Assembly (NCBI GenBank): GCA_030272155.1
Contig: CP126191.1
Location: 3,494,501 to 3,558,500, forward strand
Source of the DNA: Tetradesmus obliquus
Taxonomy: Eukaryota > Chlorophyta > Chlorophyceae > Sphaeropleales > Scenedesmaceae
Direction of reading: 5' to 3'
Length of the DNA stretch: 64,000 bases
Shown piece after piece: positions 48,815-59,552 of this stretch (positions are counted from its first letter, which is position 1; each line of letters begins with the position of its first letter). The notes beneath the pieces are model-generated. The model saw nothing but the letters and a program-made list of their open reading frames with translations. It ran no database searches and was not told the origin of the DNA. Made by a program: the position numbers and the translations under genes.

Positions 48815-51358
48815 ATGTCTGTCCTGCGCAGGCCGGAACAGGGGCCCCTGCTAGTGTACACGCAGCGATTAAAAGCATGGGAAAAGAGGAACTCTCGGGT
48901 AGCAGCAGTAATACACTATGTGGTTGCCATGGCCTTCACGGGCCTGTTTGCGTATCGCCTGCTGCTGCTGTCACAGCATTGGGCAGCAGGGCCACTTAGC
49001 AGGCACTTCAAGTCATCTGGCAGTTTAGCAGCAGCCATGCATGACCCTTGGCTCCCCAGCCCCTGGGTGGGGCAGCCAACACCACTAGACCCGCTGGCAT
49101 GCACGCCGCAGCTGCTGATCATCGGGGCCATGAAGGGTGGCACCACAGCGCTGTTCCACTACCTGAACGGCTCGCAGCCAGCCATCCACTACCCCAACGG
49201 CAGCAAGTCACATGTGGACTTCAAGCCCAGGTGCGGGGCTGGCAGCAGCAGCAGCACGTGGTTGCTGGCAGCCTCTAGAGGAAAGCACGGCAGCTAGCAG
49301 CTAGCAGAGCTGGCAGCGCATGCCTGTCCACAGACTGCCACAGCCCTTTGTGTGCTTTGTCTGCTGATGTTGACTGCAGGTATCATCCCAGCATCATTGG
49401 TACACATGTAACAAAGGAGCTGCACTTTTTTGACAAGCAGCCCGTCAGGACGCAGACGCCGCTGTACCAGCAGCAGTACTTTGCCAGCTTCCCTGGCGTG
49501 GATGCATTGGCAGACCAGCCCCTGGCGGGCAGGTGCAGCTACCCGGCACAGCTGGGGCTGAGCAGCAGCAGCAAGCCGGCGCTGGTGCGCATGGAGGCCA
49601 CAGCCATGTACCTGGCGCACCCCTCAGCAGCGGCGAACGTGCAGCGGCTGCTGCCACAGGTGCGGATGGCAGGGATAGATGGCAGCAACAGCAGCAAGGC
49701 TGAGTGCTTTGCATGAGAAGACCTGCAGACCTTTACAATAGTGTGCTTGTACGTCGTGGTTCAAGTCAGCAGAAGCAACAGGATCGCAAGCGAGGCACTG
49801 CAGCCAGCTCCAAGTCTCCGCTTGAGCAACTGCATTGTGCAGCAGAGGTGGAGCAGCAGCTGTTTGGATGCTCTGAGCGCCAACTGCCGTGCACTTGTGG
49901 TGCGCTCACACAGGTGCGCATGGTGGCGCTGTTGCGTGAGCCTGTCAGCAGAGCCCTGAGCAGCGTCAACATGCTGTTCCAGCGGTCCCCAGAGTACGCC
50001 CAGCTGAAGCCCCTGACTCCGGAGTACACGGCTGCCTGGAAAGCACATGTGGTCACAGAGCTGCGCAGGTGAAACACGTCTGGAGAGCATGACAATAGCA
50101 GATGCAGCTGCCTGGGTTGCATCCAGGTGTCTTTGTGCTGTGACAAACCAGCAGTTGAAGCATGCTGCCATAGTCCTTGCTGTTCTGTCCAGCGTGTATC
50201 AGCAGCAATAAGGCACACTGCATGTGCCTTGTTTATGCCAATTGGCCTTTGACATTGCGGCTGCCGGTGCTGACTTTGATGCTGTTGCAGGCAGCTTGGC
50301 ATACTGTCAGATTGCTTTGCCAAGCTCACCACGGGTCGGCCAGTACATGAGCAGATAGACCAGTGCGTGATCACCCCCACAGGCACACTGGCAGGGTAAG
50401 CAGCTGATGTAGGACACAGCGGCGGTGTTAGGTGCTTGTGACTGTCTGGACAGATGCTGCGGCCAGCTCCTGCTGCTGCATCGGTGCAGTAGTGGTATCA
50501 CACGCTTGTGTAGATCAGCAGTGCAGCTACAAGTTCAAAAACAAGGCAGTAACGGGCTGACAGTTGAACAGCTGGATCTGTGGCAGCTGCAAGACTGGGG
50601 AGTTCGACCAGGCTTGCAAATGAGCTGTTGGCTCTCAGAGGTTGAAATGGCCTGGACCGCTGCTGCTGCTGCTGCTGCTGCTGCATCCTGCGGCTCGATT
50701 TTTGCATCCCTGCAGGGTGCTGCACGTCCATGTGGGGCTGTACGCGGTGCACCTGGAGCGCTGGCTGAGCCACTTTGCACCCGAGCAGCTGCTGATCTGG
50801 GTGAGCCGCTGAGCGCACTTTGCTGCAGCGCACTGCTTGCTCTCCTGACACAACATCATCCAAAACACTCCTGCTTGTATGACTGTAATAAGCAACCAGC
50901 AAGTTATGATGTGAACCACATGTGTTGGCTAGCACTCAACACCCAATCCTTCTTTCTCACCTCTACACCTCAGTGCAACTGTTTGCTCTCTGCTTCTGTG
51001 CATAACCCTTGTGGTTATGCAGTCCTCCAATGCCTTTGATGAGCGGCCGCAGCAGCACATGGACCAGCTGGTGCACTGGCTAGGCCTGGACCCAGCCCTC
51101 ACAAACAGCAACAGCAGCAGTTTTGAAAAGCTGCACGAGCGCAGCTACCCGACAGGCTCCCTGCCTGCCGCTCTGTTCCAAGAGCTGGTGGCGTTCTTCC
51201 AGCCGCACAACGAGCGAGTGTTTGCGCTGCTGCAACGGAACGGTTATGGAGGCCTGGTGCAGCAGCTGCGCAGGGCCTGGCAGCTAGAGCTGGCAGAGAC
51301 CATCAGGACACTACAAGACCCTGCTGGCGATGTGTCAGATGTGCTGCCTGTGATGTAG
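48815..51358 (+). CDS. Type II membrane carbohydrate sulfotransferase A
   Basis: Golgi-type sulfotransferase, PAPS-dependent, probably acting on an extracellular polysaccharide. Six exons: 48815-49230, 49380-49659, 49914-50068, 50291-50395, 50716-50800, 51023-51358 (458 aa). After a basic N-terminus lies a signal anchor (AAVIHYVVAMAFTGLFAYRL). LLIIGAMKGGTTALFHYL is the 5'-phosphosulfate-binding loop, KELHFFD matches the KE..FF motif of heparan-type sulfotransferases, and ALLREPVSRALSSVNMLF is the 3'-phosphate-binding segment. The C-terminal part shows AVHLERWLSHFAPEQLLIW and LVHWLGLDPAL. In heparan N- and 3-O-sulfotransferases the Lys and Glu near these motifs are catalytic. The start at 48815 is the first in-frame ATG before the anchor. 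It is the upstream copy of a tandem pair with the same exon phases. Confidence 0.9.
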
Positions 51359-52063
51359 CTGCGTGCCTAGAAAATAGCATCTGTTGCAAGGCAGCTTGGA
51401 GATTTCGGTCCCTTGGCGGCTGAAAAAGCTGGGTAACACCTTATCATTGCGAGGTTGAATCAACTTGATGTTGCAGGAAGTCCGTTGTGCACTGCAAGGT
51501 ATAGATCACATGAGGTGCAGCCAACCTGTGCAGCAAGCTCTGTATCGGAGGTGGGAGGGCGCAGCCAGTCAGCATTATGACAAAAATGCGGCATGAAGGC
51601 TAGTTCTATGTTGTATGCCGTGCCTGGCACGATGTTTCAGTACAACAAAGTTAACTGGCGGGCTCCCCGCGCTGTGCAAACAGCTGGTTCTCCTTGCCGC
51701 TGTCTTGAAACCAGTCGACACTTGTTGCTTATCAAAAGCTGACATTCTATAGTGGTTGAAGAAGTCAGGACCGATGGACGGCGAGATATGCAAATCTGCC
51801 GGGCAGTGCCTGCTGAAATGACAAATGTTGACACCATGCCTTCTCCCCAAATTCGATGCAAGCTGAGCCGTCACACTGCAAAAAATTGTGATCGATTGTT
51901 TGTGTCCACCTTTGTGCTTGCTTTACTGTAATCGCACATCCATTGTTTCGAATCATGCGGGACACCCGCGCCACCAAAATCACCAGCACACCAGCTGACA
52001 AGCACTCATTCTCGGACAATAAAATGCACCAGTAAATTGTTATTGATTTGTAACATCTGCAGC
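51359..52063. other. Intergenic region between tandem sulfotransferases
   Basis: 3' flank of copy A (TGTAA at 51927-51931) and upstream region of copy B. No exon and no visible remnant of a third copy were found. Confidence 0.5.
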
Positions 52064-54859
52064 ATGACCAGGCCTTCTCTGAGTTGCTGCTGCGACACAG
52101 CCTCGACTCCCAGGCACAAGGGGGCAGCATCACAACCGAATCGCCCAGCAGCTGCCCTATGCAGACTCTTCCTATTATGGCTGCTACTGTTTTGGGCCAA
52201 ACAATGGCTGCATCCAACCTCCAGCCAGAAGCATGCTTCACATGCGGCACCGGCGCTTGCTCACAGCACAACAACAGCAGCAGCAGCAGCAGCAGCCGTG
52301 GATATCCAGTGGCTCCCCAGCCCCTGGGTGGGGCAGCCAATACCACTAGACCCGCTGGCATGCACGCCGCAGCTGCTGATCATCGGGGCCATGAAGGGCG
52401 GCACCACGGCGCTGTTCCACTACCTGAACGGCTCACAGCCAGCCATCCACTACCCCAACGGCAGCAAGTCACATGTGGACTTCAAGCCCAGGTGCGACGG
52501 TGGCAGCAGCAGCAGCAGCACAGGCTCAAGACGGCTGTGACAGCTGCTTGGTGTGCTGCTGAGATTGACGTCAGGAAATGGGATCTCGTGCACGCCCTCT
52601 GATGAGTTCGTCTGATAACTGAATGAGCATGGGCAGGTGGTTGCAGCACATGCGAGCAGTGCCCACATGTCGAAGTGACAGGGGCGGCAGCAGCAGCAGC
52701 AGCAGCGCGTTGAGTGCCTGAACTGTTCTTGTATGCTCAGTAGTCCCCGTGCTGCTCTGCTTGTCACAGGTATCACCCAGGCATCATTGGCGCTCATGCC
52801 ACTAAGGAAGTCAACTTCTTCAACAAACGCCCCAGCAAGATAGCCAACGCAACGCTGCAGCAGCAGTACTTTGCCAGCTTCCCTGGCGTGGATGCATTGG
52901 TGGACCAGCCCCTGGCGGGCAGGTGCAGCTACCCGGCACAGCTGGGGCTGAGCAGCAGCAGCAGGCCGGCGCTGGTGCGCATGGAGGCCACAGCCATGTA
53001 CCTGGCACATCCCACAGCAGCAGCAAACGTGCAGCGGCTGCTGCCACAGGTGCGGGTGGCATCCTGTCAAGAGAAGTCAGCGCTGTGTGCTGACACCAGT
53101 TGCGTGGTAAAGAGCAAGCTGCAAGCTGCACAATGCGCGCTGTTGCACTGCTTACGTATATCATTTGTCCGTGTCCTGCAGGTGCGCCTGTTGGCGCTGT
53201 TGCGTGAGCCTGTCAGCAGAGCCCTGAGCAGCGTCAACATGCTCTTCCAGAACCAGCATGTACACCTGGAGCAGGCCAGCCCAGCATACCAGCAGGCGTG
53301 GCAGGTTTATGTGATTACAGAGCTTCGCAGGTGAGCACAGGTTGCGGACTTTTTCTTGCAAGGAGTGTGATCACCTGTAGCACGTTACACTCGCAGATGG
53401 GGCTCAGCTGCTGGTGGCAGCGCTGTAAAGAAAGCCATGCCACTGCCTGGTGTTGGTTCAGTGCTGCTGCTGCAACCAGGCTTACAACACTGGTGTTTGC
53501 GTACCTGGCATTGCAGAAGTATGGGTGCAACATGAACATCTTGCTGAGACGGCTTGAAGCATGGTCTGTCGCGTGATGCTGCTTGATGCTGCCTAATGCT
53601 GCTTGATGGTGCTTAATGCTGCTTGTTGTGCGCACTGCAGGCAGCTTCAGGTGCTTAGGGGCTGCTATGCCAAGGTTGCACTGGGCCTTACTGTCCACCG
53701 GCAGGTTGATGACTGCGTGTTCGCCCCCAATCAAACACTGACAGGGTAGGATCCTGCCCTGGCTCCTAGGAGCCTCTGCACACTGGTTACAGCAGCAGCT
53801 GCTGCTGCCACTCATCATGCTGCAGCATCTGTAGCATCTGTGCGCATGCACCAGTTGGTTGCTCGGGCTGCACACCACATGCCACACCCTGCAGTTTGGG
53901 CGCAACAGCATGCCATCGTTTTAGTGGTTTGGAGGTGCTGCAAAGACTCTGCATTTCAGCATCAGATGGGACATTTACGTTATCAACACTGCCTGCCCAT
54001 CGTCGTAGCCAGATTCCCACTGCAGCATTGCTGCTCATCCCACAGCCCTCCTGCGCACAAGCCTTCGTCACAGCATCATACTTTTGCTCAATTCTTCTTG
54101 CATCCCTGTAGGGTGCTGCACGTCCATGTGGGGCTGTACGCGGTGCACCTGGAGCGCTGGCTGAGCCACTTTGCACCACAGCAGCTGCTGATCTGGGTGA
54201 GCCGCCAACGCTGCAAGCATTGGCACACCATTGCCGCCAGCTCAGCACATGCTGCAGCCATGGGGCACACCCATGCTTGCTTTGCCACTTCAACTGACAT
54301 CAAGTGTGTGACCAGCGTCGCTCATTGCTCAAGGCTGGTGCGCGTGTGGTGGGTAGTTCTGCAGGCCAGCGAGACAGACCATAGATCCAGGACATGGTGC
54401 ATGCATGTGTCCAAGCTTGACAGTGATACACACAGACACTGCAACTCACACTACACATCATTTGTCAGTGACCAAGTAGCACTCGCTGAACTTTGCCTGC
54501 TGTCCCTGCCTGCCGTGCAGTCTTCTCATGCCTTTGATGAAGCTCCTGCTCAGCACATGGACCAGCTGGTGCACTGGCTAGGCCTGGACCCAGCCCTCAC
54601 CTGGCACAACAGCACAACCTTCACACGCATGCACAAGCGCAGCTACCCGGCAGGCTCCCTGCCTGCTGCGCTGCTGCAAGAGCTGGTTGCATTCTTCCAG
54701 CCGCACAACGAGCGCGTGTTTGCGCTGCTGCAGCGGCACGGCTTGGGGAGTTTGGTGCAGCAGCTGCGCAGGGCCTGGCAGCTGGAGCTGGCAGAGACCA
54801 TCAGCAAGCTGCAGCAGAAGCCTGCTGCGCATGGTAGGCAGACACAGGTACAGCCCTAA
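52064..54859 (+). CDS. Type II membrane carbohydrate sulfotransferase B (tandem paralogue)
   Basis: Six exons: 52064-52491, 52770-53049, 53182-53330, 53641-53745, 54112-54196, 54521-54859 (461 aa). The phases match copy A at every junction, and exons 2, 4 and 5 have the same lengths as in copy A. It shares LLIIGAMKGGTTALFHYL and LLREPVSRALSSVNMLF, with KEVNFFNK in place of KELHFFDK. From WLPSPWVGQP to the end of exon 1 the DNA is nearly identical to copy A. The N-terminal 85 or so residues are unrelated: a Cys/Arg-rich start, a short hydrophobic anchor (CRLFLLWLLLFWA) and a Thr/Ala-rich stem. Exons 3 and 4 are clearly more diverged, notably after the first ten residues of exon 4. Substrate preference may therefore differ. 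The start is the first in-frame ATG; a longer frame opens upstream only with TTG. Confidence 0.88.
53574..53625 (+). repeat. Decameric minisatellite (gatgctgctt-type), about 5 copies
   Basis: Imperfect repeats of gatgctgctt/taatgctgct lie in intron 3 of sulfotransferase B, just before the acceptor of exon 4. Copy A has no equivalent tract. Confidence 0.8.
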
Positions 54860-55660
54860 CTGTGTGCTGGCAGCTGTGCTCCGTGGTGCACCTTGGTGCT
54901 AGGTGCTGCAATTGTTGCTTACGAGACTGAAGAGTCGGGAAACTTTACCGCGAGTGGAACCCTGCACTTGTTGCCATGAGCGTGTTACCGCTCTAGCGCC
55001 ACATTGATGTGTTTTAACATCAGCTTGTTTGCTGTTGCGCTGTTCCTGTTCCGAAGCAGTGCGTTACTTGACCCACAGCTTGGCCCCATATAATTTCGTC
55101 GTTGCCCGCCGGGCAACCGGGTCCGGGTCACATTTATGACAGTCTGCATAGATGCTTTGGGTGGGGCGCTGTGCTATGCACAGTTGTGGGTGCCAGCCTC
55201 GACTTGCAGCAGCTAGCTTAGGAACCACTGACTGCATGGTTGATAGTGATCTGTACAACTCAACTCATAGCTGAACTTTCTGCTCAGGGCATGGAGCATG
55301 GGGCTGTTTTCAGCACCGCTTTGTTGACCTGTCTTGTGTGGCACTTCGGCACACCTTACTTAGACAACATTGACCTTGTGGGTGCCGGCCATCCCGTGCC
55401 GGTGACATGCACTGCAGCTCCGACATTGTGTGAGAGGTTTATAAATGATTATGCCAGTATATGTTGTGTTCACTGGCTATGTAACGTGCGCAGGATCTGT
55501 GACTTAACGCTACCCCCCGGCGCACATTGCTACCAGGCGGCCGCGCATGTGGTACGGCTAACCTTGGAGGCGCCTTAATGTGCTTTCATTTCGCCTGCTT
55601 GCATGTCGGGAATATTCCGCCTGCTTGCATGCATCCAGATGCGGCTCCTTGTGGGAAAGC

Positions 55661-55682
55661 TGTTGGAAAAGCTTTTCCAACA
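55661..55682. repeat. 22-bp perfect palindrome
   Basis: A self-complementary 22-bp stretch with no loop, centred on TTGGAAAAGCTTTTCCAA. It lies in the 3' flank between convergent genes and could be a dimeric protein-binding site or an RNA hairpin near the transcript end. Confidence 0.9.
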
Positions 55683-55821
55683 CGTGTCCAGCCTTGTGCA
55701 TTGCTCCAGGTGGCATGTCGGCAGAGTCTTCAGCCCGCGGCAGCCTGCATCTGGTTTGCTATAGCTGATGTACAAACGCAACCACTGGCAGGGTATCAAA
55801 CAGGATGCGCACACTCAGGCT

Positions 55822-55838
55822 TGTAATTTGCCGTTACA
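55822..55838. terminator. Opposed TGTAA / TTACA poly(A) signals
   Basis: TGTAATTTGCCGTTACA holds a plus-strand TGTAA (55822-55826) and a minus-strand TGTAA (55834-55838). The minus-strand motif is the first one found downstream of the XRN stop codon. The arrangement repeats that between PIG-O and ASF1. Confidence 0.5.
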
Positions 55839-56193
55839 ATCGTATTTGCACAGTCTTCAATGCACTGTTGCACCAGGAGGTGATTCAGAGGTCACACTTG
55901 TAAGGACGGTGTGACTGGCACCCACGCAGCAGAACCAGATGCTCAGCTCACCATACCAGGAGGCAAAACCGCTTGTACACACGAAAGGAACACACCGCAC
56001 CCATGCACGCACATGTTGGCACCAAACATGTGTCAGCATGCCCTGGTCAACCAGCAAGGGATCCTGATGTCTTCAACTGCCACACATGCAGCAGAGCACG
56101 CTGGAGCATGCGAGTCAAGGTGTCAGCTACAACACATAAAACCTGGTCAACCACAACGAACAGAACACAAGCGATCCACCACGCAGCGCAGCT

Positions 56194-56268
56194 AGCTGCC
56201 GAAAAGCAGCCACGCAGTGCTAGTACAAGCAGCTGCCAAAAAGCAGCACGGTAGCGCTAGTACACAAG
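56194..56268 (+). repeat. Tandem direct repeat, unit about 37 bp
   Basis: Two adjacent imperfect copies, 56194-56230 and 56231-56268, both beginning agctgcc and containing gctagtac. Confidence 0.85.
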
Positions 56269-56624
56269 AACATCAAGGCTCAGAAGCCTGAGTAGCCAAC
56301 ATCCATTTCAACGAGCACACGTTACTGGCGCTCGCACGCCATGGCACCCCGGTCGCATGCCAAAACAGTGCCGTGTCCGTTCGCATCATCGGCAAAGGCA
56401 TGACTGCATGTCAACACTGTGGGAGGGCACCAATCCAAACCGCCAAGCTATCTGTGCCACAAACACAGCTGCTGAGCGCAGCTCAACACCAACAACACCC
56501 AACAACCACCGTTTGCACATACAGCAGCTGCCACGCAACACAATGCGTACCAGCAGTAACGGCCGCCTGCACAAGCGCATGCGTCGACGACAAAAGCATG
56601 CAGTCAGCTTACTATATCAGTAGC

Positions 56625-57820
56625 TCAATAGCCGCGCCCGCCGCGGCCCCTGGGGTCGCGCTGCAGCGGCGCGAACCTGTTGTTAGGCGGCCCACCCTGC
56701 TGCTGCTGCTGCTGCTGGCCAGCCCAGGGCGCAGGCGCCAGGGCCAGGCCTGCACCCGGCTGCTGCTGCAGATAGCCGTCAGCCACCTGCTGCGGCTGCA
56801 GCTGCAGCTGCTGGAACTGCTGGTGTGGCTGGTGATACTGCTGGCCCTGCACCTGCACAGCACCATACCCAACAGGCTGCTGCACCTGCACTACATAGCC
56901 ACCCCTGCCTGCAGCCATCGGTGCGCCATACTGCTGCTGCTGCTGCTGCTGCCCTCCTTGCGGCCGCATGCTGTCATAGAACGAGCCGCCACCCCTCCCA
57001 CCCACCGCAGGCCCCCTGCCTGGTGCCGCATACGCTACAGGAGCGCCGCCGCCGCCATACGCAGCAACCGACATCATCGGCCGCGCACCCGGCTGCTGCA
57101 GGGGTGCGCCGTATGGCTGTGCCACGAACCCTCCAGCGACCGGCTGCTGCTGGTAGTAACCGCCGCCACCGCCAGGTGGCGCAGCTGCACCCCCTGGTGC
57201 CCCCAGTTGCGGCAGATGATGCCCTAAAACACGCTGCCAGGGCCCCTGCTGCTGCTGCTGCTGCTGCTGCGGAGGGCCGCCATAGCCGCCCCTGCCCCCA
57301 GGCGGCCCGCCCCTGCCTGCTGCTGCATACACACCACCAGCCTGGCCATACATTCCAGGCTGCGCAACGCCAGGCGGCCCACCATACCCGCCCCTGCCAC
57401 CTCTCCCGCCTCCATAATCATTGTAGCCACCGCCTCTCCCGCCGTACCCACCATCACCACCACCATATCCATCATTATACCCGCCGCCCCGGCCGCCGCC
57501 GTTGTCATATCCGCCTCTTCCGCCGTACCCACCCCTACCGCCGAATCCCCTGCCCCTGCCGCCGCCCCTGCCACCCCTCTCCATGTGCCACAGCGTCTTC
57601 TCAGGTGGCAAGTCCTCCACTTTAATGCTGGCCTCAGGCAGCACTGTACCCTCCATGAGCCTGCACTGGTGCTGCCGGTGCTGTGGGAGCTTGTAGGTGG
57701 CTGCCAGCACTGCATTGGTGGTGACGTCAGAGCCGAGGCTGAAGGGCGCAGGGATGACAGCAGGGCAGGCCTCGCCAGCCACAGCCAGCAGGAAGCCTGC
57801 AGGCAGGCAGGGGGAGGGAT

Positions 57821-57870
<50 letters not shown>

Positions 57871-59512
57871 GTTGATGTACGTGCAGCTGACATGGCCTCT
57901 CCAGCAACAGCCAGCAGGAAGCCTGGCAGCAGGCAGAAGACAGGTAGCAGCAGCAGCAGAGACAGCATATTAACACGAGTGCAGCTGATGATAATGTACA
58001 GCCATGCAACACTTGCACACAAAACATACCCAGTAACCGCCCTGGTTAACTGCTGCGTAGTTCTTGCACAGCAGTTACCAGCCAGCAGTGTGGCCGTTCT
58101 TTTAGCCGAAACACTGCTGCCACCCACCAGACATGCCGTTGCTGACTGCCGTGTCAATGGCCTCGCCCGCTGCTGCTGCGCGCTCCTCAGGACTCAGGCC
58201 GGCAGCAGCCTCTGCAATCTTCAGGATGGCAGCAGCCAGGCTGTGGCTGTTGTGCACATACAGCACCTCCATGCGGTGGCTATTCCTGTGGGGCGCAGCG
58301 CCGTGCATTTGGCGGGTGTGCGTCATGGCGGGAGTGGCAGGCAGCAGTACAGGCAGCAGGGTCAGCAGATGCGGCCTGCAGGATAACAAAGAGTGCGTCG
58401 CAACTGCGGGGCGCCTGCACGAGCCAAGCATCGCCTGCACAGCCGACAGTGGCCACAAAGCAGGACTGCACTGCAGGACATAAGCCACCTGTTCCTTGTG
58501 TCCGCCCTCCTCAACAGCTAGCCTCCTTCCGACAAAACAAGTTCTCCGCCGGACTTCACACCAACTTCCCACCACACTCCCCAACAGCCTCACATGAACT
58601 TCTGCTCCGGGCTGAGCTGGTCCAGCAGCGCGCCCGTGGCCTCCAGCAGCCGGTCCTGCTCGATGAAGGGCAGCAGCGCCACGCCCTGCCACGCGTAGCG
58701 CTTGCCGTTCATGTCCACCGCAAACTTCTTGGGGTAGAAGTCCAGGATGGGCGACTCGGGGTCGTCAAACAGCCACCTGCGGGGGTGAGTGGCACAGCAA
58801 CAGTTGTTTGAAGTCCCGTCCAGCGCACGCATGCTGCGTCTATTGGCTGCTGTGGAGTAACCACAGACAGTCAGCAGCATGTCAAACAGCCACCTGCGGG
58901 GGAGAGGCACGCAGCAGCAGCAGTCAGTGTACGCTTATCAGTGTACGCTTATCAGTGTACGCTTATCAAACAGCAGCCTGCAGGGATCACTTGAGAGGCA
59001 GGGGAGTTTGAACGAGTGTCCAGCCCGCACATGCTGAGCCTATTCACTGCTGTGGAGTCACCTCACACTGTCAGCAGCATGCCTCTGCATGCAGCGCCTT
59101 AAGGCACCTGCCACATCCCCGCCAAACTTTAAGCTGTTGCTGGCCGCGCCGCCGCACCTGAAGCACTCTGGCAGCGCGTGCTTGCTGGCTGCCGGCAGCA
59201 CGCCCATGAGCTGGTTGAAGGGGCTGAAGGGCCGCCCGATGCTGAAGCTGATGTCCAGGCTGGCCAGGTTGACCAGGTCGGAGGCAAAGGGCGCGTAGTG
59301 GTAGGGGTAGAACCTGCGGCAGGAATGAGGTAAGTGTTGGTGAGCATGCGGGGTAACGAAGTGTGCATGAGAATGGTCATGACATCAAGAACAACGCAGC
59401 AACACCCAGCCAGTGACCAAAAAAGTGTCGACCAGCCATCACACTAGCCAGCTCAACTCACACACAGATACATATGAATTTGTTGCAGAAAACAGCACGC
59501 CTATTACGCTGT

Positions 59513-59552
<40 letters not shown>

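Larger units (their letters stand above)
54860..56624. other. Convergent intergenic region sulfotransferase B / XRN
   Basis: No gene was found. It contains a first TGTAA for sulfotransferase B (55480-55484), the opposing poly(A) motif pair at 55822-55838, a 22-bp palindrome (55661-55682), a repeated cgcctgcttgcatg (55594 and 55618), and a direct repeat at 56194-56268. Open frames at 56373-57227 (+) are antisense to the XRN Gly-rich tail. Confidence 0.5.

Noticed and set aside
56373-57625. Plus-strand ORFs of 284 and 266 codons
   Set aside because: They lie opposite the Gly/Arg/Gln-rich last exon of XRN; the His/Pro/Arg/Leu-rich translations are reverse-complement artefacts of GGN and CAG codons.
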